A stretch of DNA of 64,000 nucleotides from Lithobates sylvaticus (GCA_028564925.1 CM053030.1:2701061-2765060), one strand, 5' to 3'; positions 13,101-25,790 are shown, counted from the stretch's first letter. Numbers and translations: made by a program. Notes: generated by a model from the letters alone, not told the origin.

Positions 13101-15510
13101 GTGGGGAAACAGGGGCGGGGTTTTAGTTTTTTTAAAAGCGATCAGGGTTTAGTAGGAGAAGCAGACGCGGGGGGCATAGCGAATGTAAACGCAAAGGGGC
13201 GGTGGTAAAGTAAAACGCGGGGTCATTTTTTAAGTATGTAGAGTGCAGGGGCAGTATTAATTTTTGTAGAGTGCGGGGTCAGTAGAGTGTAATGTGAGGC
13301 AGGGGTCGTAGTGAGTAACGCAGAGCGCAGGGTCAAAGGGGTAATTAGGCGCAGGGTCAGTAGCGTTAAGGCAAAACGCAGGGGTCATTAGGTGTAATGA
13401 GATGCAGGGGGTTTGTAGCGGTAAAGTAGATGCGGGGGTCAAAGGGGAAGGGGATAACGCCAAGCGCAGGGGGGCAGTACATTAATGTAGAGCGCAGGGT
13501 CAAACATGTAAGGCAAACACAGGAGCAGTAGAGTGTAATGAGAGTGCGGGGGCATCATGTAAAGGCAGAGCCGGAGTCATAGAGTGTAATGCAGAGTGCA
13601 GGGGCAGTATGTGTAATGCAGAGCGCAGGGGGCAGTAGAGTGTATGTAGGGCGGGGGTTAGTAGGTGAATGTAGAGGCAGGGGTCTTTTTTTGAATGCGA
13701 GTGCAGGGGTCAATTAGTAATGCAGAGTTCGGGGTCAGTTTAATTAATGCGAGTGCGGGGGCAGTAGGGGGAATGAGAGGCAGGGTCAAGTGGAAGTAGA
13801 TTGCAGGGGTCAGTGTGAGTAAGCAAGCGCTGGGGGCAGTATTAGTAATGGAGTCAGGGGTCAGAGTGAGTAACGCAGAGGCAGGGGTCAGTAGCATGTA
13901 AGTGAGCGCAGGGGGCATAGCGTTTAAAAGGGAGAGCGCGGGTCAGTAAGTGTAAAAGCAGAGTGAGGGGTCAGAGTGTGTAATTTCAACGCAGGAGTCA
14001 GTAGGTGAAGCGATTTCAGGGGGCAGTAGGTGTAAGCAAGCGCAGGGTCATAGAGGAATGTAGAGTGCAGGGGGTTTGAGCGGGGAATGCAGGTGCAGGG
14101 GGCCTATTTTGTAATGCAGAGTGCAGGGGGCAGTAGTGTGCAATGTAGAGGCAGGGGGGTGTTTTGGTAATGCAAGTGCAGGGTCGTAGTGTTAATGTGG
14201 TGCAGGGGGCCCCGTAGTTTTAAATGTAGAGTGCGGGTCATCGTGAATGTAGAGGCAGGTTTAGTTCGTGTAATGTAAGTGCGGGTTTGTAAATTTGTAA
14301 TGCGATGGGGGTCAGTAATTGTGAAAGCAGAGTGCAGGGGCATAGGGGTAAAAGCAGAGTGCAGGGTTCGTAGTGAAACGCAGAGCGCGAGGGCATAGCA
14401 TGTAATGAGAGCGCAAGGGGGCGTAGTGTGTAAAGCAAACCTGGGTCGTATTTGTAATGTAAACCAGGGGTCAGTATTTTTAATGTAAAGGCAGGGGCCA
14501 GATTATGTAATGCAGAGCGCGGGGGGCGTTTATGTAATGTAGAGTGCAGGGGTCGATTTTGTAAGTAGATCAGGGGTCAGAATGTAAGTAGAGGCGGGGG
14601 CATATTAGTAATGAGATGCGGGGTCAGTATTATGTAAGAGATGCAGGGGGAGTAGAGTGTTAAGGGGGCAGGGGTCAGTAGGGGGAAGGCAAGCGCAGGG
14701 GCATACGTGTAAGGCAAAAGGCAGGGGCATAGCATTAAAGTAGAGGGAGGGGTCAGTAGCATGTAAGGCAGAGCACAGGGTCGTAGAGTTAAGCAGAGTG
14801 CAGGGGGGCAGTATGTGTAATCAAGCGCAGGGCAAGAGTGAATGTAGAGTGCAGGGGGTTTGACTGTAATGTAAGGGGCAGGGGCAGAGGTTAAAAAGGG
14901 GCAAGGGGAGAGTGTAATAAAGAAACAGGGGTTTTAGTAGTGAGAACCAGACGCTGGGGTCAATTATAATGTAAAAGTCAGGGGCCGTGGTGTAAGTAGA
15001 GTGCAGGGGCAGTTTGTGATAACGAGAGCGCAGGGGTCACTACAGTAAAGTAAGCGCAGGGTATCTTTAAGGCAGAGGAGGAGTCATAAGTGTAATGCGG
15101 GAGGGGTCAGATGTGTAATGCAGAGCGCAGGAGTCATAGGTGTAAAAGCAGAGCGCAGGGGTCAGGTGGAATCAAGCGCGGGTCAGTATTTGTAATGTGA
15201 GCCGGGGTCGTATTAGTAAGTAAAAACGGGGGTCAGTATTTTGTATGAAGGCAGGGGTCGTATTTGTAATTAGACGCAGGGGCATATTTGTAATGCAAGT
15301 GCGGGGTCAGTAGGGTAAAGAGAGTGCAGGGTCAGTAGCGTGTAAGCAGACGCAGGGTCAGATTATGTAATGAGAGCGCAGGGGTAGTAGGTGTAAAAAA
15401 GTGCAGGGGTCATACGGTAAAGCAGAGCGCAGGTGTCAGTATTATGTAATGTAGAGCGCAGGGGTCAGTAGCGTGTAATGTAGAGCGCAGGGGTCAGTAT
15501 TATGTAACCC
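10100..15510. repeat. 29-bp minisatellite with a degraded consensus
   Basis: The clean unit is visible only at the right edge (15430-15505): GTAATGTAGAGCGCAGGGG followed by TCAGTATTAT or TCAGTAGCGT. Further left the same unit repeats about 180 times but is full of dropped bases and short T, A or G runs (GTAATTTTT, AAAAGGGGG). The pattern is more like uncorrected read error than ordinary divergence. No gene. Confidence 0.9.
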
Positions 15511-16530
15511 CCTAGAGTTGAGAGGCGGCGGAGCGGGTGGGGTTCTTCCCGGTCTCCCTTCTCTGCTCTGAGAGGCGGGACGGAGGGTGACAGTTCCGCC
15601 CCCCACCATAGAAGGTCCAATCACATGAAGGAATGTGATCAGATAATTAGTTGTTTTCCAGCTGGCGTGACATGAGACTGGCAGAGAAGGCGGCGTGGTC
15701 TGTGGCACACCTGGGTGGGTGCTCTGTGCCCGGGCGGCCCGGACTTGTCAGATATCGGAGTCTCTCCTCCTCGTATCGGGAAGGTGACGGTCCCAGATGA
15801 GGACTTCTTCCAGGAATAGCCCCGGTGGGGGGCGGGGAGCGCCCCGTGTGTGCGGACAGATAACATTGTGGGTGAGGTTGGTACAATGACACGGCGGTAC
15901 AATGGCTGCCACGCCGCCCCTCACCCAGCGAGCCGCCGAGCTGAGCAGATAAGTGCGGTGCGTCTATTTCTAGCCGGTCCCCATTGTCCTCCCTCCGCTC
16001 ATCAGAGAGTATTAATACACCGCGGGCAGCGCCGGCACGTGGCGGGCGCCTCACAGTCCTGTGACCTCCACCTATCATTGGGACCATTATCCCCACCAAT
16101 CAGGAGATCCGAGAGCTACAGAGACTCCGCCCAGCCCTGACACCTCACTTCTCATTACAGAGGAGGCCCCCTGGGGGTCAGTAATGCCCCCCTTTATATC
16201 GGCGCCCTAGGCCGGGGCCACCTACCTAGCTGGAACCATTCCCAGAGATTGGGGGAGACCTACCTGAGACAATCTGTGTGCCCCCCCCCAACCGGACCGG
16301 ACATTACAGGGGGACACGGGGGAGGGGGGGGCAATCACCATACAGACCCGCCGATCGGTGATCCCTATTGTGCCCTCCAGGTGAGACGGGTGGTGTGTCG
16401 CCCGCTTGGCAGTGGTGAAAAACACGTCTCCCACCAATTCTTACCGCAGTCCGGGCCTGTCCCGGAGGAGCGCCTACCGTCCCGATAATGTGATATCCTG
16501 AGATACAACAATCCCGAGTCCTTCCAATCC
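15510..16530. other. GC-rich unique island, no gene recognised
   Basis: One of the few complex-sequence stretches upstream of exon A. It is GC-rich with many CpG pairs (for example GAGGCGGCGGAGCGGG at its left edge, GCCCGGGCGGCCCGG near 15730) and has a CCAAT (GTCCAATCACATG, 15613). Splice-like signals exist (TTCTCATTACAG ending at 16160; CCCTCCAG|GTGAGA at 16380/16381) but the enclosed frame has no ATG and no ERG similarity. A CpG-island promoter or enhancer inside the channel's large intron is possible; nothing seen proves it. Confidence 0.35.
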
Positions 16531-16534
16531 ACAC

Positions 16535-17850
16535 ACCCCCCCTCCCCCAGAGACACTGCCCCCCCCCTCCAGACACACTGCCCCCCCTCCAGACACACTG
16601 CCCCCCCTCCCCTCCAGACACACTGCCCCCTCCCCCCAGACACACTGCCCCCCCTCCAGATACACTGCCCCCCCCTCCCCTCCAGACACACTGCCCCCCC
16701 CTCCAGACACACTGCCCCCCCTCCAGACACACTGCCCCCTCCCCCCAGACACACTGCCCCCCTCCAGACACACTGCCCCCCCTCCCCTCCAGACACACTG
16801 CCCCCTCCCCTCCAGACACACTGCCCCCCCTCCCCTCCAGACACACTGCCCCCCCTCCCCTCCAGACACACTGCCCCCCTCCCCTCCAGACACACTGCCC
16901 CCCCCCCCCTCCAGACACACTGCCCCCCCTCCCCTCCAACACACGGCCCCCCTCCCCTGCAGACACACTGCCCCCCTCCCCCCTCCAGACACACTGCCCC
17001 CCCTCCAGACACACTGCCCCCCCCCAGACACACTCCCCTCCCCCCCAGACACACTGCCCCCCCTCCAGACACACTGCCCCCCTCCCCTCCAGACACACTG
17101 CCCCCCTCCAGACACACTGCCCCCCTCCCCTCCAGACACACTGCCCCCCCTCCCCTCCAGACACACTGCCCCCTCCCCTCCAGACACACTGCCCCCCCCT
17201 CCCCTCCAAACACACTGCCCCCCTCCCCTCCAGACACACTGCCCCCCCTCCCCTCCAGACACACTGCCCCCCTCCCCTCCAGACACACCCGCCCCCCCCC
17301 AGACACACTGCCCCCCTCCCCCTCCATACACACTGCCCCCTCCCCTCCAGACACACTGCCCCCCTCCCCTCCAGACCACACTGCCCCCTCCCTCCAGACA
17401 CACTGCCCCCCCCCTTCCCCTCCAGACACACTGCCCCCCCTCCCTCCAGACACACTGCCCCCCCTCCCCTCCAGACACACTGCCCCCCCTCCCCCCATAC
17501 ACACTGCTCCCCTCCCCCTCCCCCCAGACACACTGCCCCCCTCCCCTCCAGACACACTGCCCCCCCCTCCCCCCAGACACACTGCCCCCCTCCTCCCAGA
17601 CCAACACTGCCCCCCCCCCTCCAGACCACTCCCCCCCCCCCAGACACACCTGCCCCCCCCCCAAAACACACACTGCCCCCCCCACCCCCCGCCCCCTCCC
17701 CCTCCCAACACTCCCCCCCTCCCTCCAGAAACACTGCCCCCCCATCCCCCCCAGTAGACAATCCCCCACCTGCCCCCCCCCCACCCCCCGGGGGAAACTG
17801 CCCCCCTCCCCCCAGACACACTGGCCCCCCCCCCCTCTCCCCCCGTCATA
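16535..17850. repeat. 24-25 bp C-rich minisatellite
   Basis: About 50 units of CAGACACACTGCCCCCC followed by TCCCCTC, with C runs varying from 4 to 10. Long antisense frames rich in Gly, Val, Ser and Trp (466-505 codons) arise because the G-rich strand has no stops. Confidence 0.95.
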
Positions 17851-18140
17851 CAAAATAGAAATAAACAGAAACAATTCCTCCTAAATGTACTACAACCCCC
17901 AGCACTGTATTGGTCCCCATATATTGGGGGGGGGGGGCTGTAGCGCCATCATATGGCTATTTTATAGCACAGGCCGCTCTGCGCTGCCCCCATGTGCCCG
18001 GGACAGAGATTACTGAGCCCCCCCCCCCCCCCGGTGTAGTGATGTTGCTGTAAATAACCGCGACATCACATTACACACCCTGTGAGATCAGCAGCTGCCG
18101 TGTTATAATCATACCAATGAAATTCTGATTGTCCTGACTG
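17850..18140. other. Unique spacer between two C-rich arrays
   Basis: About 290 bp of ordinary sequence, with a G run at 17927-17938 and a C run at 18019-18032. No gene or element end recognised. Confidence 0.5.
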
Positions 18141-19663
18141 GCCCCCCCCCCCCCCCCAGAGACACTGCCCCCCCCCAGAGACACTGCCCCCCCTCTCCCC
18201 CCAGAAACACAGGCCCCCCCCAGAGACACTGCCCCCCCCCAGAGACACTGCCACGCCCCCCCCTCTCCCCCCAGAAACACTGCCCCCCAGAGGACACTGC
18301 CCCCCCCAGAGACACTGCCCCCCCTCCCCCTAGAAACACTGCCCCCTTGCCCAGAAGACACTGCCCCCCTCCCCCAGAAACACACTGATGCCCCCAGAGA
18401 CACTGGGCCCCACCCCCACCCCCAGACAACACTGCCCACCCCCCAGAGACACTGCCCCCCCTCCCCCAAAACACTGCCCCCCCCAGAGACACTGCCCCCC
18501 TCCCCCAGAAACACTGGCCCCCCCCAGAGACCCTGCCCCCCCTCCCCCAGAAACCCTCCCCCCCCAGAGACACGGCCCACCCAGAGACACTGCCCCCCCT
18601 CCCCCAGAAACAACTGCCCCCCCCAGAGACCTGCCCCCCCTCCCCCAGAACTCACTGCCCCCCCCAGAGACACTGCCCCCCTCAGAAACACTAACTCCCC
18701 CCCTGAGACACTGCCTGCCCCCCCTCCCAAGAAACACTGCCCCCCCCAGAGACACTGGCCCCCCAGAGAAACTGCCCCCCCCCAGAGAACACTGCCCCCC
18801 TCCCCCAGAAACACTGCCCCCCCAGAGACACTGCCCCCCCAGAGACACTGCCCCCCCTCCCCCCAGAAAGCACTGCCGCGCGGCCAGAAGACAGGGACTG
18901 GCCCCCCCCCCCCAGAGCACACTGCCCCCCCCCCCCTCCCCCAGAAACACTGCCCCCCCCCCCCCCCAGAGCACTGCCCCCCCCAAGAGACACTTGCCCC
19001 CCCCCTCCCCCAGAAACACTGCCCCCCCCCAGAGACCTGCCCCCCCTCCCCACAGGAAACCCCTGCCCCCCAGAGACCACTGCCCCCCCTCCCCCAGAAA
19101 CACTGCCCCCCCCCCCCCCCCAGCGACACTGCCCCCCCTCCCCCCAGAAACACTGCCCCCCTCCCCAGAAACACTGCCCCCCTCCCCAGAAACACTGCCC
19201 CCCCAGAGCCACTGCCCCCCCTCCCCCCAGATACACTGCCCCCCCAGAGACACTGCCCACCCCAGAGACACTGCCCCCCCTCCCCCAGAAACACTGCCCC
19301 CTCCAGAGAACACTGCGCGCCCCCTCCCCCAGAAAAACTGGCCCCCCCCAAGACACTGCCCTCCCAGAACACTAACCACCATCCAGAGACACTGCCCACC
19401 CTCCCCAGAAACAACTGCCCCCCCAGAGACACTGCCCCCCCAGAGACACGCCCCCGCCACCAGAGACACTGCCCCCCTCCACGCCCCGCCCCAGAAGACA
19501 CTCGCCCCCCCCAGAGACACTTGCCCCCCCAGAGACACAGCCTCCCCCTCCCCAAGAAACACTGCCCCTCCCAAGAGACACTGCCCCCCCCCGGAGACAC
19601 TGCCCACCCTCCCCCTGAAACACTGCCCCCCCTCCCCCAGAAACACTGCCCCCCCCAGAGACA

Positions 19664-19738
<75 letters not shown>

Positions 19739-20615
19739 ATGCCCCCTCTTCCCGAGAAACTCGATGCCCCCCCCAGCGAACACTGCCCCCCGCCCCCAGA
19801 GACACTGCCCCCCCCTCCCCCAGAAACACTGCCCCCCCAGAGACACTGCCCCCCCTCCCCCAGAAACACTGCCCCCCCAGAGACACTGCCCCCCCCCCCA
19901 GAAACACTGCCCCCCAGAGACACTGCCCCCCTCCCCCAGAAACACGGCCCCCCCCCAGAGACACTGCCCACCCAGAGACACTGCCCCCCCTCCCCAGAAA
20001 CACTGCCCCCCCCCCCCCAGAGACACTGCCCCCCCTCCCCCAGAAAACACTGCCCCCCCCCAGAGACACTGCCCCCCCCCCCCAGAAACACTGCCCCCCC
20101 AGAGACACTGCCCACCCAGAGACACTGCCCCCCCCCCCCAGAAACACTGCCCCCCCCAGAGACACTGCCCCCCCTCCCCAGAAACACTGCCCCCCCAGAG
20201 ACACTGCCCCCCCTCCCCAGAAACACTGCCCCCCCAGAGACACTGCCCCCCCCAGAGACACTGCCCCCCCTCCCCAGAAACACTGCCCCCCCCCCCCAGA
20301 AACACTGCCCCCCCTCCCCCAGAAACACTGCCCCCCCAGAGACACTGCCCCCCCCCCCACAGACCCCCCACCCTCCCCCAGAAACACTGCCCCCCCAGAG
20401 ACACTGCCCCCCCCAGAGACACTGCCCCCCCTCCCCCCCCAGAAACACTACCCCCCCAGAGACACTGCCCCGCCCCCCCCCCAGAAACACTGCCCCCCCT
20501 CCCCCAGAAACACTGCCCCCCCAGAGACACTGCCCCCTGAGAGACACTGCCCCCCTCCCCCAGACACTGCCCCCCTCCCCCAGACACACTGCCCCCCTCC
20601 CCTCCAGACACACTG
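18140..20615. repeat. 40-bp C-rich minisatellite with a 74-G insert
   Basis: About 60 units, each two half-units: CAGAGACACTGCCCCCCC and TCCCCCAGAAACACTGCCCC. It resembles the 16535-17850 array (CACTGCCCCCC core) and probably shares an origin. A pure G run at 19664-19737 interrupts the C-rich strand. Antisense and sense frames up to 884 codons are low-complexity Gly/Ser/Val/Trp or Pro/His/Thr and not genes. Confidence 0.95.
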
Positions 20616-21457
20616 CCCCCAGCCACACTGGTTGTATGCAGCCTGTTCACTCTGAGTCTGTCCCTCCTATAGAATACTGGGTTCAGGTTGCATGCAGCCT
20701 GTTCACTCTGAGTTGGATTACTCAATGACAGTTCAGTATAACGCTGTGTAAAGAATTATTTTTGTTTCTCAGTCCTTGTCAGACAATAATGGAAGTCAAA
20801 GTCTGGATTTAGCGTCTCAGTTCTATTTTTAAGGGCTGTGCAGCCAAATCTGACATTTCAGTGTCTGGTGGACGCCGGAATAGTTGATGACATCTCTGTG
20901 CAGAAATCCCGATATTCCGGGAGGACAGATACCGATTCTCCACTTTAAGTGACTCTTTAGGTGGACTGGACCTTTAAGGACAATGTGAATTGTGGAGTCA
21001 GCGGGCTCCTTCCCCCCTCCTCACATTTCTCGCTCTCCGCACCGCGCGTGTCGTCTGCCAGGTCGGGGCAGGTGGCGGAGCGCAGTGATGGTGGGAAGCC
21101 TCAAACAAGGTGGGAGGGAAATTGTGTGCGAGAGAATTAATGAAACGATAAATAAAGCGCAGGAGAGCGGCGCGGAGAAAACGATCCCCATTACCGCTGG
21201 AAGACGAAGAAATAAAACCCGGCGCGGTGAGCGAGCCGCCGCCGCACACTTCCAATTCCCATTATAATTCACTTGTGGGACGTGAGAGGAGGATATTATT
21301 TTATTTGTTTGCACCTTGTCGGGTTTACAATTATTCAACTTTGGACATTTTTATTTTTTTATTAGATTTTATTTTTTGGGGGGGGGGGAGTTCGCATTTT
21401 ACTCTTCATTCACGATTGGAGGTCCATTTAGCAATTGTCATTGTAGTAAATATATAC
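20615..21457. other. Unique region with a GC-rich core (20990-21250)
   Basis: A 22-bp phrase (TGCAGCCTGTTCACTCTGAG) occurs twice, at about 20637 and 20694. The part 20990-21250 is CpG-rich and includes GCGCGGTGAGCG, a donor-like site at 21227. Its mix of AT-rich homeobox-like words (GAATTAATGAAACGATAAAT) and CpGs looks like conserved non-coding DNA, but I cannot test conservation. No gene found. Confidence 0.35.
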
Positions 21458-21868
21458 ACTATATTGTCAAAAGTATTGGGATGCCTGCCTTTACACGCAC
21501 ATGACCTCTAATGACCCCCCAGTCTTAGTCCGGAGGGTTCAATATTGAGTTGGCCCCTTTGCAGCTATAACAGCTTCAACTCTTCTGGGAAGGCCGTGCA
21601 CAAGGTTTAGGAGGGTGTCTATGGGAATGTTTGACCATTCTTCCAGAAGCACTTTTGTGGGGTCAGGGACTGATGTTGGATGAGAAGGCCTGGCTCACAG
21701 TCTCCGCTCTAATTCATCCCAAAGGTGTTCTATGGGGTTGAGGTCAGGACTCTGTGCAGGCCAGTCAAGTTCCTCACCCCCCCCCCCCCCCCAACTCACT
21801 CATCCATGTCTTTATGGACCTTGTTTTGTGCACTGGTCCAAATCATTTGGTGGAGGGGGATTATGGAT
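21458..21868 (-). mobile_element. Tc1/mariner transposon remnant, transposase C-terminal half
   Basis: The right-hand terminal repeat lies at 21458 (CACTATATTGTCAAAAGTAT, after a TA dinucleotide). On the - strand the copy reads the end of a Tc1 transposase: [20 protein letters not shown], which holds the catalytic Glu of the DDE triad, then WSNIPIDTLLNLV and RRVEAVIAAKGPTQY before the stop. One in-frame stop follows ERRL, and a C/G run (21777-21792) disrupts the frame before the WGEELDW stretch. The other half, with both catalytic Asp residues and the second terminal repeat, is absent: the copy stops at 21868 where the telomere-like array begins. It is dead. Confidence 0.93.
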
Positions 21869-21869
21869 T

Positions 21870-24800
21870 AATATTAGGGTTAGCAATTAATATTTGGGTA
21901 AGGGGCTAGGAATTGATATTAGGGTTAGGAATTAATTTTAGGGTTAGGAATTAATATTAGGGTTAGGAATTAATTTTAGGGTTGGGAATTAATATTAGAG
22001 TTAGGAATTAATATTAGGGTTAGGGGTTAATATTAAGGTTAGGAATTAATATTAGGGTTAGGGTTTAATATTAGGGTTAGGAATTAATATTAGGGTTAGG
22101 GATTAATATTAGGGTTAGGGGTTAATATTAAGGTTAGGAATTAATATTAGGAATTAATATGAGGGTTAGGAATTAATATTAGGGTTGGGAATTAATATTA
22201 GGGTTAGGAATTAATATTAGGGTTAGGAATTAATATTAGGGTTAGGGGTTAATATTAGGGTTAGGAATTAATATTAGGGTTAGGAATTAATATTAGGGTT
22301 AGGGGTTAATATTAGTGTTAGGAATTAATATTAGGGATAGGGATTAATATTAGGGTTAGGAATTAATATTAGGGTTAGGGGTTAATATTAGGGTTAGGAA
22401 TTAATATTAGGGTTAGGAATTAATATTAGGGTTAGGGGTTAATATTAGGGTTAGGAATTAATATTAGGGTTAGGAATTAATATTAGGGTTAGGGATTAAT
22501 ATTAGGGTTAGGAATTAATATTAGGGTTAGGGGTTAATATTAGGGTTAGGAATTAATATTAGGGTTAGGGGTTAATATTAGGGATAGGAATTAATATTAG
22601 GGTTAGGGATTAATATTAGGGTTAGGAATTAATATTAAGGTTGGGGTTAATATTAGGGTTAGGAATTAATATTAGGGTTAGGGGTTAATATTAGGGTTAG
22701 GAATTAATATTAGGGTTAGGGATTAATATTAGGGTTAGGAATTAATATTAAGGTTGGGGTTAATATTAAGGTTAGGAATTAATATTAGGGTTAGGAATTA
22801 ATATTAAGGTTAGGGGTTAATATTAGGGTTAGGGGTTAATATTAAGGTTAGGAATTAATATTAGGGTTAGGAATTAATATTAAGGTTAGGGGTTAATATT
22901 AGGGTTAGGAATTAATATTAAGGTTAGGAATTAATATTAGGGTTAGGGATTAATATTAGGGTTAGGAATTAATATTAGGGTTAGGAATTAATATTAAGGT
23001 TAGGGGTTAATATTAGGTTTAGGAATTAATATTAAGGTTAGGGGTTAATGTGAAGGTTAGGGGTTAATATTAAGGTTAGGGATTAATATTAGGGTTAGGG
23101 TTAATATTAGGGTTAGGAATTAATATTAGGGTTAGGAATTAATATTAGGGTTAGGAATTAATATTAGGGTTAGGGATTAATATTAGGGTTAGGGATTAAT
23201 ATTAAGGTTAGGGGTTAATATTAGGGTTAGGAATTAATATTAGGGTTAGGAATTAATATTAGGGTTAGGTATTAATATTAGGGTTAGGGGTTAATATTAG
23301 GGTTAGGGATTAATATTAGGGTTAGGAATTAATATTAGGGTTAGGGGTTAATATTAGGGTTGGGGTTAATGTTTAATATTAGGGTTAGGAATTAATATTA
23401 GGGTTAGGAATTAATATTAGGGTTAGGGATTAATATTAGGGTTAGGAATTAATATTAGGGTTAGGGGTTAATATTAAGGTTAGGGATTAATATTAGGGTT
23501 AGGAATTAATATTAGGGTTAGGGGTTAATCTTAGGGTTAGGAATTAATATTAGGGTTAGAGGTTAATATTAGGGTTAGGAATTAATATTAGGGTTAGGGA
23601 TTAATATTAGGGTTAGGGGTTAATATTAGGGTTAGGAATTAATATTAAGGTTAGGGATTAATATTAGGGTAATATTAGGGGTTAATATTAGGGTTATGAA
23701 TTAATATTAGGGTTAGGGTTTAGTTTAGGGTTAGGAATTAATATTAAGGTTAGGAATTAATATTAGGGTTAGGGATTAATATTAGGGTTAGGAATTAATA
23801 TTAGGATTAGGAATAAATGTTAGGGTTATGACTTAATATTAGGGTTAGGGGTTAATATTAGGGTTAGGGATTAATATTAGGGTTAGGAATTAATATTAAG
23901 GTTAGGGTTAATATTAGGGTTAGGGATTAATATTAGGGTTAGGAATTAATATTAGGGTTAGGGATTAATATTAGGGTTAGGGGTTAATATTAGGGTTAGG
24001 GGTTAATATTGGGGTTAGGAAATAATATTAAGGTTAGGGATTAATATTAGGGTTAGGAATTAATATTAGGGTTACGGGTTAATATTAGGGTTAGGGATTA
24101 ATATTAGGGTTAGGAATTAATATTAGGGTTAGGAATTAATATTAGGGTTAGGGTTAATATTAGGGTTAGGGATTAATATTAGGGTTAGGAATTAATTTTA
24201 GGGTTAGGGGTTAATATTAGGGTTAGGGATTAATATTAGGGTTAGGAATTAATATTAGGGTTAGGGGTTAATATTAGGGTTAGGATTAGAATTAGGGTTA
24301 GGGGTTAATATTAGGGTTAGGAATTAATATTAAGGTTAGGATTAATATTAGGTTAGGGGTTAATATTAGGGTTACGGGTTAATATTAGGGTTAGGAATTA
24401 ATATTAGGGTTAGGGATTAATATTAAGGTTAGGGGTTAATATTAGGGTTAGGAATTAATATTAGGGTTAGGGGTTAATATTAGGGTTAGGGATTAATATT
24501 AGGGTTAGGAATTAATATTAGGGTTCGGGGTTAATATTAGGGTTAGGAATTAATATTAGGGTTAGGGATTAATATTAGGGTTAGGAATTAATATTAGGGT
24601 TAGGGTTAATATTAGGGTTAGAGGTTAATATTAGGGTTAGGGATTAATATTAGGGTTAGGGTTAATATTAGGGTTAGGAATTAATATTAGGGTTAGGGGT
24701 TAATATTAGGGTTAGGGATTAATATTAGGGTTAGGAATTAATATTAGGGTTAGGGATTAATATTAGGGTTAGGGATTAATATTAGGGTTAGGGATTAATA

Positions 24801-25790
24801 TTAGGGTTAGGGTTAATATTAGGGTTAGGAATTAATATTAGGGTTAGGGATTAATATTAGGGTTAGGAATTAATATTAGGGTTAGGGGTTAATATTAGGG
24901 TTAGAGGTTAATATTAGGGTTAGGGATTAATATTAGGGTTAGGGTTAATATTAGGGTTAGGTTAATATTAGGGTTAGGAATTAATATTAGGGTTAGGAAT
25001 AAATATTAGGGTTAGGAATTAATATTAGGGTTAGGAATTAATATTAGGGTTAGGGATTAATATTAGGGTTAGGAATTAATATTAGGGTTAGGGATTAATA
25101 TTAGGGTTAGGAATGAATATTAGGGTTATGAATCAATATGAGGGTTAGGAATGAATATTAGGGTTAGGGGTTAATATTAGGGTTAGGAATTAATATTAGG
25201 GTTAGGGGTTTAATATTAGGGTTAGGAATTAATATTAAGGTTAGGGGTTAATATTAGGGTTAGGGTTAATATTAGGGTTAGGAATTAATATTAGGTTTAG
25301 GGGTTAATATTAGGTTTAGGAATTAATATTAAGGTTAGGGATTAATATTAGGGTTAAATATTAGGGTTAGGGATTAATATTAGGGTTAGGGATTAATATT
25401 AGGGTTAGGAATTAATATTAAGGTTATGAATCAATATGAGGGTTAGGAATGAATATTAGGGTTAGGGTTTAATATTAGGGTTAGGGGTTAATATTAGGGT
25501 TAGGAATTAAGATGAGGGTTAGGGTTAGGAATGAATATTAGGGTTAGGGTTTAATATTAGGGTTAGGGATTAGTATTAGGGTTAGGAATTAATATTAAGG
25601 TTAGGAATTAATATTAGGGTTAGGGTTAATTTTAGGGTTAGGGATTAATATTAGGGTTAGGGATTAATATTAGGGTTAGGGGTTAATATTAGGGTTAGGG
25701 GTTAATATTAGGGTTAGGGATTAATATTAGGGTTAGGGGTTAATATTAGGGTTCAGGATTAATATTCGGGTTAGGGATTAGTATTAGGGT
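21870..25790. repeat. Telomere-like 19-bp minisatellite, about 205 units
   Basis: Units of AATTAATATTAGGGTTAGG alternate with versions starting GGTTAATA or GATTAATA. Each contains TTAGGGTTAGG, so the vertebrate telomere hexamer occurs roughly 200 times on the + strand, always separated by an AT-rich spacer. The array is strikingly clean compared with 10100-15510. It is internal, not a chromosome end, since unique DNA and the channel gene continue beyond it. Confidence 0.97.

Noticed and set aside
15900-15960. ATG frame MAATPPLTQRAAELSR, similar in its first residues to human ERG1b (MAAP)
   Set aside because: It ends at TAA after 16 codons and no donor in the right phase precedes the stop.
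16161-16380. Possible upstream channel exon (CATTACAG ... CCCTCCAG|GTGAGA)
   Set aside because: Its donor phase fits exon A, but the translation has no similarity to the ERG segment before VLSLGADV, the 5' phase differs from human exon 5, and there is no ATG for a 1b-type start.
16304-17874. Three overlapping antisense frames of 466-505 codons
   Set aside because: Same cause: 25-bp G-rich repeat without stops in any frame.
18071-20725. 884- and 755-codon open frames, Gly/Val/Ser/Trp- or Pro-rich
   Set aside because: C-rich minisatellite with variable C runs; both strands are open at once and the G run at 19664 becomes poly-Gly/Pro. No conserved domain.
21120-21227. Possible ERG1b-like first exon ending GGCGCG|GTGAGC
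   Set aside because: The frame compatible with exon A is basic-rich but has no ATG after an upstream stop; the ATG-started frame ends in the wrong phase.
21870-25790. True telomere end
   Set aside because: Hexamers are separated by AT spacers and complex DNA plus the channel gene follow on the distal side; it is an interstitial array.
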